A stretch of DNA of 64,000 bases from contig CANIKO010000004.1 of the NCBI GenBank assembly GCA_947468275.1, forward strand, positions 124,001 through 188,000, in the 5' to 3' direction. The DNA comes from Bacteroidota bacterium (GTDB lineage: Bacteria; Bacteroidota; Bacteroidia; NS11-12g; UBA9320). The notes below the pieces were generated by a model. That model was not told where the DNA came from. It saw only the letters and a program-made list of their open reading frames with translations, and did not search any database. Positions 19,177-29,155 of the stretch are shown piece after piece. Numbering within the stretch: the first letter of the stretch is position 1; the number at the start of each line of letters is the position of its first letter. Both the position numbers and the translations under genes were made by a program.

Positions 19177-20700
19177 ATGAATTTAGATACAAAATACTTT
19201 GCCAAAACGAAAAAAGACTTTAGTTACAATCGATGGTTCAAAATTGTAAAAGTTTTATTTCACTCACCTTCAAATGATGAGAAATTAAAAAAAATAGCGT
19301 TTCTGTTATTTCTATCATTTTATTGTTTTACCTCTATTGCTCAAACGTTTTCCAAAAGTCAGAATTTCTTTCCAATTGCAGTTACCCTTCAAGCTCCATA
19401 TAATATTGAAGCTTACAATAAAGCCGGGGTAAATATATATTGTGATTTAAGCTGGGGCCCTTTGGATGCCTATCACCTTGATTTATTGCATAAATCAAAT
19501 ATGTATGTTATTTGTGCTCAGGACTCCTTTGCCTTAACTAAGTTAAACGATACGCTTATTTATGCATGGTCATTACCGTATGATGAGCCAGATAATGCCC
19601 AATGGAATCCCAAAACAAGTGACTACGACTCGTGTATTAATCCAAGTGTTATTATTGGTGACTATAAAAAATACAAATTAAAAGACCCTACCCGCCCTGT
19701 TATATTGGGTTTAGGTCAGGGAGTAGCAAATAGTACATGGTATGGTCGTGGCTCGTGTTATAATTGGCTTGCATCTTATCCTAAATACCTGAAAGGTTGC
19801 GACATTGGAACTTTTGATATATATCCTGTAAATAGCAATGTTGTCGGTATAACCAATAATCTTTGGTACGTAGCAAAAGGAATGGACAGTATAATTGCTT
19901 GGTCTGCTAATTCAAATAAACCTATGTGGACATGGATTGAAACTACCAAAATAAATACCACATCTGCGGGGAAACCTTCACCTTCTCAGGTGAAATCGGA
20001 AGTTTGGATGGCGTTGATTCATGGAGCACGAGGAATTGGTTATTTTACACATTCCTGGAATCCAAATTATGTTTCAGGGGCAGTGTTGCTTGATACCCCT
20101 ATGGTATCAAGTATAACAATTATCAATAATCAAATTAGAGCTTTAGCATCAGTTTTGAATAGCCCCAATATTATTGGTTATTCAACGGTTAGTAGTAATA
20201 CGGCCGTACCTATCGACATCATGTCAAAAAAATATGGAGGTTATAATTATATTTTTTCGGTAGCAATGAGAAGCGGAAATACCACCGCAACGTTCCATGT
20301 AGCATCAGGCATTAGCGTTGAAGTAATAGGAGAAAATAGATCGATTACTATAACCGGCGGGCAATTTTCTGACAACTTTTCTTCTTATGGAGTTCACCTC
20401 TATAAAATAAAGGGTTCATCTACAGGATTCAGAAATATGAATGATGGATTAGAGAATGAAATAAAAGTTTTTCCAAATCCAGCTAAAGATAAATTAAATA
20501 TTCAGGTGTTAAAAAACACGATTAAAATTTCAAAATTGATTCTTTCAAATACAATTGGGCAAGAAATTTTGGCGATAGACCAAGATGAGATAAATATGGA
20601 TAACAACACACTTAATATTAAACTTTTACCCGAAGGAATTTATATTTTATCTATTGAAACGGATAATGGAATAATTGTCAAAAAAGTTATTAAACAGTAA
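19177..20700 (+). CDS. Secreted glycosidase-like protein with type IX (type A) sorting domain
   Basis: 507 residues. A hydrophobic segment at about 36-53 ending in SIAQ acts as signal peptide, with an unusually long n-region; no closer in-frame ATG exists. The central region (60-330) looks like a TIM-barrel glycoside hydrolase: AWSLPYDEPDNAQWNP and MWTWIETTK carry candidate acidic residues. The family cannot be fixed from sight. The last 75 residues are a type A C-terminal sorting domain (VFPNPAKDKLNIQV, then NIKLLPEGIYILSIET and a Lys-rich end), so the protein should be exported by the type IX system. Confidence 0.8.
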   Translation: MNLDTKYFAKTKKDFSYNRWFKIVKVLFHSPSNDEKLKKIAFLLFLSFYCFTSIAQTFSKSQNFFPIAVTLQAPYNIEAYNKAGVNIYCDLSWGPLDAYHLDLLHKSNMYVICAQDSFALTKLNDTLIYAWSLPYDEPDNAQWNPKTSDYDSCINPSVIIGDYKKYKLKDPTRPVILGLGQGVANSTWYGRGSCYNWLASYPKYLKGCDIGTFDIYPVNSNVVGITNNLWYVAKGMDSIIAWSANSNKPMWTWIETTKINTTSAGKPSPSQVKSEVWMALIHGARGIGYFTHSWNPNYVSGAVLLDTPMVSSITIINNQIRALASVLNSPNIIGYSTVSSNTAVPIDIMSKKYGGYNYIFSVAMRSGNTTATFHVASGISVEVIGENRSITITGGQFSDNFSSYGVHLYKIKGSSTGFRNMNDGLENEIKVFPNPAKDKLNIQVLKNTIKISKLILSNTIGQEILAIDQDEINMDNNTLNIKLLPEGIYILSIETDNGIIVKKVIKQ

Positions 20701-20726
20701 TTGAATTGAACAACCGGTTAATTCAA
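20701..20726 (+). terminator. Possible weak terminator after the glycosidase-like gene
   Basis: An imperfect inverted repeat with arms TTGAATT and AATTCAA directly after the stop codon. No long T-run follows, so the call is tentative. Confidence 0.35.
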
Positions 20727-20853
20727 TAGTAATATCATTAGGTTAAGATTGGAATTTAAATAACGAAGAATGACTACCTTATATCTTGCAAATAGCATCA
20801 TCTTGGTAATGGTAGAGTTACCTTCGTTCTAAAATGATTTAAAATATTTATCA

Positions 20854-21324
20854 ATGATCAAAGAGTTTCAAGTTCGGTATGGGCGAAATTACAAAGTAGT
20901 GCTAACAATTGTATTGCCTTGCCTGTTGATTGGTCCATTTATCTATGGGATGCAAATGATGCCTGAAATGGAAGAATGGAAAGTTTTCGTTATTATTTAT
21001 GCATTTCTTGGTGTCATCATAGGTTTTAGTATCTGGCTGGCAATGCGGGTTTACCCACCTACAACATTATATATAAACAGAAACGAAATAAGTCTTGTCT
21101 TCAATAGGGATAATTTATTAGCACCTTCCGATTTTAGTTTTAAGATGGAAGATATAACCTCCTTCACCAAAGGCGAAATTAGAGGTGACGAGTATTTTAT
21201 TTTTGAAACCTGCAACCCTTCCCGTAAATTTCAAATTTCCGCCTCTACCTATAAGGTAGAAGATATGCTTGATTTTAATGAAGCAATGGCAGAGATTAGT
21301 GAGATGTTGAATGAGAAAGAATGA
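20854..21324 (+). CDS. Two-segment membrane protein of unknown function
   Basis: 156 residues. Two transmembrane segments (about 17-35 and 43-65) are followed by a soluble C-terminal domain with beta-strand pattern (TLYINRNEISLVFNRDN, then FIFETCNPSRKFQIS). The layout resembles small PH-like-domain membrane proteins, but I do not recognise the family. A -7 element variant TACCTTCG lies at 20819-20826. It stands alone. Confidence 0.65.
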   Translation: MIKEFQVRYGRNYKVVLTIVLPCLLIGPFIYGMQMMPEMEEWKVFVIIYAFLGVIIGFSIWLAMRVYPPTTLYINRNEISLVFNRDNLLAPSDFSFKMEDITSFTKGEIRGDEYFIFETCNPSRKFQISASTYKVEDMLDFNEAMAEISEMLNEKE

Positions 21325-21440
21325 CCAAGGCGAGGATTGAACAGAGGAATAAAAAATAAAAGTATATTTTTGATTTTAAAATCAAGCAATTTAAGAATAG
21401 CTGTTCAAAAAAAAATATCAATTTATTATGTCGCTATACT

Positions 21441-22015
21441 ATGCGTAATTTACTACTATCTTTGGCTTTTTTCTTTACTCCCCAGGGAAGCAAATTATTA
21501 TTAAAACGGGAAAGATATTCTTGGAAAAAAAAGATGTCTCAATTTATAAAAGTGAAAAGGACTTAAGAGAAAATTACAATGCCAAATATATCATTAAAAA
21601 AGTAAAGTATGGTAGAATCTATTTAGATTATGATAGCGACACCATTATTATAAAAATTGGTCAAAATATTCCAATTATTTTTAAAGGATTGAATAAAATT
21701 AAAAGAGATACTTTAAAAATAAATCATATTCCATTAACAAATTATTTAGCTATAGATACTCTTTCAGTCTATTCCGTCAAATACTATAACAAAGATAGCA
21801 TTGATAAAACTACCGAAAAAAAACATATTTCATTTCCAAATAACTCTAAAAGAATTTCGAAAAAACTGAAAAAGGTAGCAATTAATAAGATTGAGTATCC
21901 TTTAACAATAATATCTGAGCGATATGAGTTGGAAACATGGTCTTGTACACATGGAAAGAAGGCATCCAGAAGGTCGATAAAAGGTATTAATAAATATTAC
22001 ATTTTAGAAATTTAA
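21441..22015 (+). pseudogene. Small exported-protein gene with a one-base frameshift near its start
   Basis: The open frame that ends at 22015 has no ATG; its first possible start is a TTG at 21521. Just upstream, an ATG at 21441 opens MRNLLLSLAFFF, a clear signal-peptide start, in another frame. Adding one T in the T6 run near 21467 joins the two frames as LAFFLYSPGKQIIIKTGKIF. The mature part has Tyr/Ile/Lys-rich strands (GKIFLEKKDVSIYKSEKD) and no known domain. It is either a real frameshift mutation, a phase-variable tract or a sequencing error. If the TTG is used, a 164-residue cytoplasmic product would result. Confidence 0.6.
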
Positions 22016-22083
22016 AAAATCAATGAAATAGAATTAAACCCCTTCATTCCCCTTATGTTTGCACCAAATTTTAAAGTTCCGCA

Positions 22084-25000
22084 ATGAAAAATACCCTCTT
22101 TACAATACTAGCAATTCTTATTGCTGTTTCATCCTTTTCCCAAACCAAAGACAAAAAGAAATCTTGGGATGTTTCCACGCCTGAATCGGCATATACAACC
22201 ACCACCATCACAACAGATGAAGGCACCTGGATGAGTTTGGATGTGAGTCCGGATGGGAAACAGATTGTGTTTGATATGCTGGGGGATATTTACACTTTAC
22301 CGATAAGTGGGGGAGAAGCCAAACTAATCCGCGGTGGCCATGCCTTTGAAGTGCAACCGCGATTTAGTCCCGATGGAAAAAAAATAAGCTTTACTTCCGA
22401 TGCCGGTGGTGGTGACAATATTTGGACCATGAACACCGATGGCTCGGATGCCAAACAAATAACCAAAGAAGATTTTAGATTGGTGAACAATGCCGTGTGG
22501 AGTGTAGATGGCAATTACATTATATGTAAAAAACATTTTAGCTCCGGGCGTTCATTAGGAGCCGGTGAAATATGGATGTATCACAAAACCGGTGGCGCAG
22601 GAATTCAATTGACCAAACGTAAAAACGACCAACAAGATGTTGGAGAACCCTGGGCTTCGCCTGATGGAAAGTTTGTTTATTACAGCGAAGATGTCTATCC
22701 CGGAGGATATTTTCAATACAACAAAGACCCTAACAGCCAGATTTATGCTATCAACCGCTACAATTTAGAAAACGGGGAAACCGAACGAGTTACCGGAGGC
22801 CCCGGTGGTGCTATTCGTCCGATTACTTCACATAAAGGCGATGTTATGGCGTTTGTTAAACGTGTAAGAGAAAAATCGGTACTGTATCTTCATGAACTGA
22901 AGACCGGAAAAGAATGGCCAATTTACGACCAACTAAGCAAAGACCAGCAGGAAGCCTGGGCCATTTTTGGTCCTTACACCGGATATAACTGGACTCCTGA
23001 TGACCAACATATCATCATTTGGGCGGAAGGAAAAATTAGAAAAATAAATGTTCAAACATTGGCTGTTTCTGATATCCCATTTAAAGCCACAGCCAGCCAC
23101 ATCATAGTAAATGCTTTAAAATTTAAGAACGATGCTGCTCCTGATTCCTTTACCAGTAGGGCCATTCGCCAAGCAGTGACTTCACCCGATGGAAAAACCT
23201 TAATATTTAATGCAGCAGGGTATTTATGGAAAAAATCACTTCCCAACGGAAAACCTGCCCGACTTACCAATGGAACTGATTTTGAATTTGAACCTTCCTT
23301 TTCAAAAGATGGAAAATACCTGATTTATGTAACCTGGAACGACAGTGCTATGGGTGCCATTTGCCGATTGGATATGGCAGCACCAAAAAGTAAACCGGAG
23401 AAATTAACGACCGAAAAAGCCATTTACCGTGAACCTTCGTTTTCGGGCAAAGACATCAATACCATTGTTTACAGAAAAGAAGAAGGCAACGACCATCAGG
23501 GATTTGTAAATACCTTAGAACCCGGAATTTATTTACTGGAAGTAAAAGCTTCAAAAAAACCGACCTCCAAATTGATTACCAAGGATGGAGAATATCCAAC
23601 CTTTAACAATGACGGAACCCGAATTTACTATCAAACCGGAGGGAATCTATTTGGGGCTTTAACAAAAACCTTAATGTCGGTAAAACTAGATGGGAACGAA
23701 CCAAGGGAAATCGTAAAATCAAAATATGCCCATCGCATTATTCCAAGTCCTGATGACAATTGGGTAGCGTTTACAAACCTTTACAAAGTATATATAGCCG
23801 CCATGCCCATGACCGGGCAAGTCATTGAGGTAGATGGAAAATCTACAAATGTTCCTGTGAGTCAGGTTTCGCGTGATGCTGGAATTAGTTTACATTGGTC
23901 GGGCGATAGCAAAAAACTGAACTGGACATTGGGAGATGAATATTTTAGCACAGAACTTAACAAACGCTTTTTGTTTTTGGATAATGCTCCGGATAGCTTG
24001 CCTGCTATTGATACCACCGGAATAAAAATAAATCTGGCACTTCCAAGTGATAAACCAAAAGGGAAACTTGCCTTTACAGGAGCTAGAATTATTACCATGA
24101 ATGGCGAAAAAGTGATTGAAAATGGAACCATTATTATAGATGCAAACAAAATAGTAGCAATTGGTGAATCTAGTCTTGTAGTAATTCCATCAGATGCTAA
24201 AGTTATAGACGTAAAAGGCAAAACAATAATGCCTGGACTGATTGATGTTCATGCACATTTGGGGCAGTTCAGATATGGACTTAGTCCTCAAAAACACTGG
24301 CAGTATTATACCAACCTAGCTTATGGAGTAACTACGACACACGACCCATCTTCTAATACCGAAATGGTATTTTCACAATCCGAAATGGTGAAGGCAGGAA
24401 ACATGATTGGCCCAAGGATTTTTTCAACCGGTGTTATTTTATACGGAGCCGAAGGAGATTTTAAAGCTGTGGTAAATAATCTAGAGGATGCACGTTCCGC
24501 CATTCGCAGAACAAAGGCATTTGGAGCCTTCTCCATAAAAAGTTACAACCAACCTCGACGTGAGCAAAGACAACAAATAATAAAGGCCGCCGAGGAAATG
24601 AATATTGAAGTGGTGCCTGAAGGAGGTTCTACGTTTTATCACAATTTATCAATGATAATGGATGGACATACCGGAATAGAACATAACTTACCAATAGCCA
24701 CACTGCATAAAGATGTCATTCAACTTTGGGCTGCCAGCAAAACGGGATATACACCTACTCTAATTGTAAACTATGGCGGACTGAATGGAGAATACTTTTG
24801 GTACCAAACCACCAATGTATGGGAAGATAAAAAGCTTTTAAAATATACACCTAGAAGCATTATTGATTCCCGTTCACGCCATCGCACTATGGTGCCAATG
24901 GCCGAGTATGACAACGGCCATATTTTGGTTTCAAAAAGCTGTAAAAAACTGACTGATGCAGGAGTTAAAGTTAACCTTGGTGCTCATGGACAAATTCAAG

Positions 25001-25368
25001 GAATTGGCGTTCATTGGGAACTTTGGATGCTAACACAAGGTGGAATGACCAATATGGAAGCCTTGAGAGCAGCTACTTTAAACGGTGCAAATTATTTAGG
25101 AATGGATTCTCAAATAGGCTCACTAGAGGTAGGAAAAATAGCAGACTTAATTATTTTGGATAAAAACCCTTTGGAGGATATTAAAAATTCAAACACTGTT
25201 ACTTTTACAATGATTAACGGCAGATTGTATAATACAGAAACGATGAACGAAGTAGGAAATTATACTAAATCCAGAGGGACATTTTACTGGGAACAGGAGG
25301 GGTATTCACCATCGTTTGACTGGCATGGAGATACACATTCTGGCTGCACTTGCGAATCAACGCATTAA
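22084..25368 (+). CDS. Exported WD40-like propeller/amidohydrolase fusion
   Basis: 1094 residues with a signal peptide ending SFSQ. Residues 40-620 form TolB/PD40-type propeller blades (LDVSPDGKQIVFDMLGDIY, FSPDGKKISFTSDAGG, FSKDGKYLIYVTWND). Residues about 660-1070 form an amidohydrolase domain with the metal motif GLIDVHAHLG, later GHTGIEHNLP, GAHGQIQGIG and the end LEVGKIADLIILDKNPLED. The role is probably hydrolysis of a peptide or cyclic amide in the periplasm or outside the cell; the substrate is unknown. The end SGCTCEST has two Cys. No sorting tail is seen. Confidence 0.9.
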   Translation: MKNTLFTILAILIAVSSFSQTKDKKKSWDVSTPESAYTTTTITTDEGTWMSLDVSPDGKQIVFDMLGDIYTLPISGGEAKLIRGGHAFEVQPRFSPDGKKISFTSDAGGGDNIWTMNTDGSDAKQITKEDFRLVNNAVWSVDGNYIICKKHFSSGRSLGAGEIWMYHKTGGAGIQLTKRKNDQQDVGEPWASPDGKFVYYSEDVYPGGYFQYNKDPNSQIYAINRYNLENGETERVTGGPGGAIRPITSHKGDVMAFVKRVREKSVLYLHELKTGKEWPIYDQLSKDQQEAWAIFGPYTGYNWTPDDQHIIIWAEGKIRKINVQTLAVSDIPFKATASHIIVNALKFKNDAAPDSFTSRAIRQAVTSPDGKTLIFNAAGYLWKKSLPNGKPARLTNGTDFEFEPSFSKDGKYLIYVTWNDSAMGAICRLDMAAPKSKPEKLTTEKAIYREPSFSGKDINTIVYRKEEGNDHQGFVNTLEPGIYLLEVKASKKPTSKLITKDGEYPTFNNDGTRIYYQTGGNLFGALTKTLMSVKLDGNEPREIVKSKYAHRIIPSPDDNWVAFTNLYKVYIAAMPMTGQVIEVDGKSTNVPVSQVSRDAGISLHWSGDSKKLNWTLGDEYFSTELNKRFLFLDNAPDSLPAIDTTGIKINLALPSDKPKGKLAFTGARIITMNGEKVIENGTIIIDANKIVAIGESSLVVIPSDAKVIDVKGKTIMPGLIDVHAHLGQFRYGLSPQKHWQYYTNLAYGVTTTHDPSSNTEMVFSQSEMVKAGNMIGPRIFSTGVILYGAEGDFKAVVNNLEDARSAIRRTKAFGAFSIKSYNQPRREQRQQIIKAAEEMNIEVVPEGGSTFYHNLSMIMDGHTGIEHNLPIATLHKDVIQLWAASKTGYTPTLIVNYGGLNGEYFWYQTTNVWEDKKLLKYTPRSIIDSRSRHRTMVPMAEYDNGHILVSKSCKKLTDAGVKVNLGAHGQIQGIGVHWELWMLTQGGMTNMEALRAATLNGANYLGMDSQIGSLEVGKIADLIILDKNPLEDIKNSNTVTFTMINGRLYNTETMNEVGNYTKSRGTFYWEQEGYSPSFDWHGDTHSGCTCESTH

Positions 25369-25412
25369 AAATAGTTGTATTGTTACTGCATAAAATAAGT
25401 TTAAATGTTAAG

Positions 25413-25629
25413 ATGAATAATTGTCCTATCATTTTTCATTAGTTGCAAAACAATTGGTAAAACCAATTATTAAAAAAAAGTAATTCCTCACGAGGTCACT
25501 AAAATAGGTGACAATTTTTATTGTGATGAAACTAATGTGACAAATTTGCACTGGATGGAATATTGGCATTGGAATGAACGGATTTTTGGGACAAAGTTTG
25601 GAGAGTACCATTCTGATTTTCCTTTATAG
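25413..25629 (+). pseudogene. Remnant of a formylglycine-generating-enzyme-like (SUMF1 family) lipoprotein gene
   Basis: In one frame the sequence reads IIVLSFFISCKTIGKTN (a lipoprotein signal with lipobox Cys), a TAA stop at 25471, then KIGDNFYCDETNVTNLHW, MEYWHWNERIFGTKFGEYHS and a TAG at 25627. DETNVTN followed by W-x-E-Y is the opening of SUMF1/GldK-type domains, where the rest of the domain should follow but does not. The only ATG (25413) is out of frame. The gene has therefore lost its start frame, gained a stop and lost about 80 percent of its length. The rest of the gap before gcvP is AT-rich. Confidence 0.6.
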
Positions 25630-25689
25630 AGATATTTCATTCAATTATTTTTATAAAAACAATCCATTTATCAATCCGATAATTCATTG

Positions 25690-25697
25690 TAAATTCG
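25690..25697 (+). promoter_or_regulatory. Candidate -7 promoter element of gcvP
   Basis: TAAATTCG followed by C, 23 bases before the gcvP ATG, is one base from TAnnTTTG. The -33 region is weak. Confidence 0.45.
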
Positions 25698-25720
25698 CGG
25701 CACTTTATAAAAAATTAAAC

Positions 25721-28600
25721 ATGCAAAATTCTGTTTACGGATTCGAGAAATTTAGTGCAAGGCATAATAGCCCTACCAACACCGAAAGAGCCAAAATGTT
25801 AGAAACCATTGGCTGTGCGTCTATTGATGAATTAATAAATAAAACCGTCCCGGCGAACATACGACTGAAGAGCGCTTTGGATATTTCACCGGCAGTTTCT
25901 GAATACCAATTTTTAAACGATTTAAAAGTAGTTGCTTCATTAAATAAAATTTACAAAACATACATAGGAACCGGTTATTACAATACCATTGTTCCTGGGG
26001 TTATCCTTCGTAATATTATGGAAAATCCAGGATGGTACACTCAATATACTCCTTATCAAGCTGAGATTTCACAAGGCCGCTTAGAAGCCTTATTAAATTA
26101 TCAAACCATGATCATTGACTTGACAGGCTTGCCTATCGCAAATGCTTCTTTATTAGACGAAGGAACTGCAGCTGCCGAGGCCATGCACATGTTTGATGCA
26201 GGTAAACCAAAAGAAAACGGAAATAAGTTTTTTGTTAGTAAAGATACCTTTCCACAAACCATTGATATTTTAAAAACACGCTCTGAACCAATTGGTATTG
26301 AATTGGTGATTGGAGATTTTAATAACATTGAATTTACCAATGATTTTTTTGGTGCTTATGTTCAATATCCTGACAACAATGGAAATATAAACGCCTATAA
26401 AACACTTTGCGATAAAGCTCACGCTGTAGGCGCATTTGTTGCGGTTGGAGCTGATTTATTAGGCTTAACTTTGTTAACGCCTCCGGGAGAATTTGGTGCA
26501 GATTGTGTTGTTGGAAGTGCTCAACGTTTTGGAGTACCTATGGGTTACGGTGGACCACACGCTGCTTTCTTTTCTTGTAAAGACGAATTTAAACGTCAGA
26601 TTCCTGGAAGGATAATCGGTGTATCAATTGATGCTGATGGAAACAGGGCCTTGCGCATGGCTTTGCAAACTCGCGAGCAACATATTCGCAGAGATAAAGC
26701 AACCAGTAATATTTGTACCGCACAGGTATTGTTAGCTATTATGGCAGGTATGTATGGTGTTTATCACGGCCCAGATGGTTTAAAGAAAATTGCAAAGCGA
26801 ATTAATTCTCTAACAAATTTATTAAGCCGTTCCTTAAAAGCTGCAGGATTCAATCAATTAAATTCTGATTATTTTGATACCTTATGCATTGAAGTAGATT
26901 CTTCAAGAATGCAGGCTATTAAAGAAAGGGCATTAAAGGGGGAAATGAATTTCCGTTATTCAGAGACCACTATAGGAATTTCAATTGACGAAACTTCAAG
27001 CGTGAATGATATTCAAAATATTGTTACTGCTTTTACAAGCGGAGCTAATAAAGGCACTATTGATGTTTCAAAATTAGCTGAATCTGCCGAACATGGTTTT
27101 AAGCCTTCTTTTGAAAGAGAAAGCAATTTTATGACTCATCCGGTATTTAATACTTGCCAATCAGAGCATGAAATGTTGCGTTATATCAAATCTTTGGAAG
27201 TAAAGGATCTATCACTTTGTCAAAGTATGATTTCATTGGGAAGTTGTACTATGAAGTTGAATGCTACTACCGAAATGATTCCTGTAACCTGGCCTGAGTT
27301 TGGTCAATTACATCCATTTGCACCTGTGGAGCAAGCCAAAGGATATGCCCAAATTTTAAATGAACTAACCAAGGATTTATCTAAAATTACTGGTTTTGCT
27401 AATATGAGTTTACAACCAAACGCTGGTTCACAAGGAGAATATGCAGGTTTATTAGTAATTCGAGAATATTTTAAAGACAAAAATCAAGGCCATAGAAATA
27501 TTGCATTAATTCCTGAATCAGCGCATGGAACAAATCCTGCTAGTGCTGTAATGGCTGGTATGAAAATTATTATTGTAAAATGTAAACCTAACGGATACAT
27601 TGATGTTGATGATTTAAAATCAAAAGCAGAAGCGAACAAAGATAATTTAGCTTGCCTGATGGTTACATATCCATCCACATTTGGAATTTATGAAGAAACA
27701 ATTATTGATATTACCAATATCATCCATGAAAACGGTGGTCAGGTGTATATGGACGGTGCCAACATGAATGCACAGGTTGGACTTACTAGCCCAGGAATGA
27801 TTGGAGCCGATGTGTGCCATCTAAATCTTCATAAAACCTTCTGTATTCCTCATGGAGGAGGTGGACCCGGTATGGGCCCCATTGGTGTTGCAGCCCACTT
27901 AGTTGATTATTTACCAGGAAACCCTATTATTAAAACGGGAGGAGATAAAGCCATTCACGCCATTTCAGCAGCTCCATTTGGAAGTGCGTCTATACTATTA
28001 GTATCTTACGCTTATATTAAAATGATGGGGCCTGACGGATTGAAAGAAGCTACCGAAATCGCTATTTTAAATGCCAATTATATCCAATCTCGCCTTGCAG
28101 GTCATTATGATTCTCTTTATACGGGAGTAAATGGAACAGCGGCCCACGAAATGATTATTGATACCCGCGTTTTTAAAGCTACTACTGCTGTAGAAGTTGG
28201 AGATATAGCCAAAAGATTAATGGATTATGGATTTCACGCCCCAACGGTTTCTTTCCCTGTGGCAGGAACTATGATGATAGAACCAACCGAAAGTGAAAGC
28301 CAGTATGAATTAGACCGTTTTTGTGATGCCTTAATTGAAATACGCAATGAAATAAAGGAAATTGAAAACGGAATGTATCCAAAAGATAATAACGTATTGC
28401 ACAATGCACCGCATACAGCGGCCACGGTAATGAGTGACGCGTGGGACAAACCCTACAGTCGTGAAAAAGCGGTTTACCCATTAGCTTACATCAAAAATAA
28501 CAAGTTTTGGCCTAGTGTTTCAAGAATTGATAATACGCATGGGGACAGAAATTTGATCTGTGCTTGTTTGCCAACTGAGGCTTATGCCGAGATGAATTAA
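25721..28600 (+). CDS. gcvP: Glycine dehydrogenase (decarboxylating), P protein
   Basis: GcvP is the PLP-dependent decarboxylase of the glycine cleavage system: it releases CO2 from glycine and passes the aminomethyl group to lipoylated H protein. It is a single-chain P protein of 959 residues, with N-terminal half (YTPYQAEISQGRLEALLNYQ) and C-terminal half. The PLP Lys is in HLNLHKTFCIPHGGGGPG (about residue 704). The ATG at 25721 (MQNSVYGFEKFSARHNSP) fits the usual start; the longer upstream frame overlaps a gene remnant. gcvT and gcvH are not in the window. Confidence 0.97.
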   Translation: MQNSVYGFEKFSARHNSPTNTERAKMLETIGCASIDELINKTVPANIRLKSALDISPAVSEYQFLNDLKVVASLNKIYKTYIGTGYYNTIVPGVILRNIMENPGWYTQYTPYQAEISQGRLEALLNYQTMIIDLTGLPIANASLLDEGTAAAEAMHMFDAGKPKENGNKFFVSKDTFPQTIDILKTRSEPIGIELVIGDFNNIEFTNDFFGAYVQYPDNNGNINAYKTLCDKAHAVGAFVAVGADLLGLTLLTPPGEFGADCVVGSAQRFGVPMGYGGPHAAFFSCKDEFKRQIPGRIIGVSIDADGNRALRMALQTREQHIRRDKATSNICTAQVLLAIMAGMYGVYHGPDGLKKIAKRINSLTNLLSRSLKAAGFNQLNSDYFDTLCIEVDSSRMQAIKERALKGEMNFRYSETTIGISIDETSSVNDIQNIVTAFTSGANKGTIDVSKLAESAEHGFKPSFERESNFMTHPVFNTCQSEHEMLRYIKSLEVKDLSLCQSMISLGSCTMKLNATTEMIPVTWPEFGQLHPFAPVEQAKGYAQILNELTKDLSKITGFANMSLQPNAGSQGEYAGLLVIREYFKDKNQGHRNIALIPESAHGTNPASAVMAGMKIIIVKCKPNGYIDVDDLKSKAEANKDNLACLMVTYPSTFGIYEETIIDITNIIHENGGQVYMDGANMNAQVGLTSPGMIGADVCHLNLHKTFCIPHGGGGPGMGPIGVAAHLVDYLPGNPIIKTGGDKAIHAISAAPFGSASILLVSYAYIKMMGPDGLKEATEIAILNANYIQSRLAGHYDSLYTGVNGTAAHEMIIDTRVFKATTAVEVGDIAKRLMDYGFHAPTVSFPVAGTMMIEPTESESQYELDRFCDALIEIRNEIKEIENGMYPKDNNVLHNAPHTAATVMSDAWDKPYSREKAVYPLAYIKNNKFWPSVSRIDNTHGDRNLICACLPTEAYAEMN

Positions 28601-28610
28601 GAAGATGAGT

Positions 28611-28646
28611 TTATTAAAGGTTATTTTAAGAAAAAACCTTTAATAA
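28611..28646. terminator. Bidirectional terminator after gcvP
   Basis: Arms TTATTAAAGGTT (28611-28622) and AACCTTTAATAA (28635-28646) with a 12-base loop and T-rich ends. It lies between gcvP and the converging gene, whose last codons it overlaps. Confidence 0.8.
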
Positions 28647-29155
28647 CTTTTAATTGAATTTTTAAAAGATTCCTTAATAAAAACATTATTGAAAATATCT
28701 TGATAATTATATTTATCTACCATTTTGTCTTTTTTTGATAAAACTAGTACAATTGGATTTTGAATTGCATCAAATGTGTATGTTTTAGAATTTAACTTAA
28801 AACTAATATTGTTATTACTTAAGGAATAATAGGTACCTGAATTTTTTTTAAACCTTACAGATAAGAATAATTGGTAACTCTTCTTATACAAGATATCCTC
28901 AGACTTACTTAATATTATAAATTGCTTATATTTTTTACTCAAACTATTCAAATATTTAGCCAAATATTCCTTACAGCCAGTGCAACAAGGTTCTTTAATT
29001 AATGTAATAATAGTGACTTTGTTGTCTAAGTTTATGTAGGTTGAATCGTTAAATAAATCATTTGCTTGCAAAATTTGCCCAGTATTATTTAAGTTTCGAT
29101 AACTTTTACAACTAATTGAAACAATTATAAAAAACAAGAGGAAAATTCTAATCAT
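28640..29155 (-). CDS. Thioredoxin-like lipoprotein (tentative)
   Basis: 171 residues with a lipobox at Cys16 (FIIVSISCKSYR). A strand VTIITLIKEP runs into CCTGCKEYL, placing Cys58 and Cys61 as a CxxC pair at the head of a helix, as in thioredoxin folds. A later NPIVLVLSKKDKMVDKYNY fits the cis-Pro strand region. The sequence is otherwise not recognised, so a thiol-redox role is inference. It is the last gene of a four-gene minus-strand operon; its start overlaps the upstream gene by 8 bases. Confidence 0.6.
   Translation of the reverse strand: MIRIFLLFFIIVSISCKSYRNLNNTGQILQANDLFNDSTYINLDNKVTIITLIKEPCCTGCKEYLAKYLNSLSKKYKQFIILSKSEDILYKKSYQLFLSVRFKKNSGTYYSLSNNNISFKLNSKTYTFDAIQNPIVLVLSKKDKMVDKYNYQDIFNNVFIKESFKNSIKSY

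Noticed and set aside
25574..25720. N-terminal extension of gcvP from 25574
   Set aside because: The added residues are hydrophobic and unlike GcvP; the segment overlaps the SUMF1-like remnant in another frame. ATG 25721 gives the normal P-protein start.
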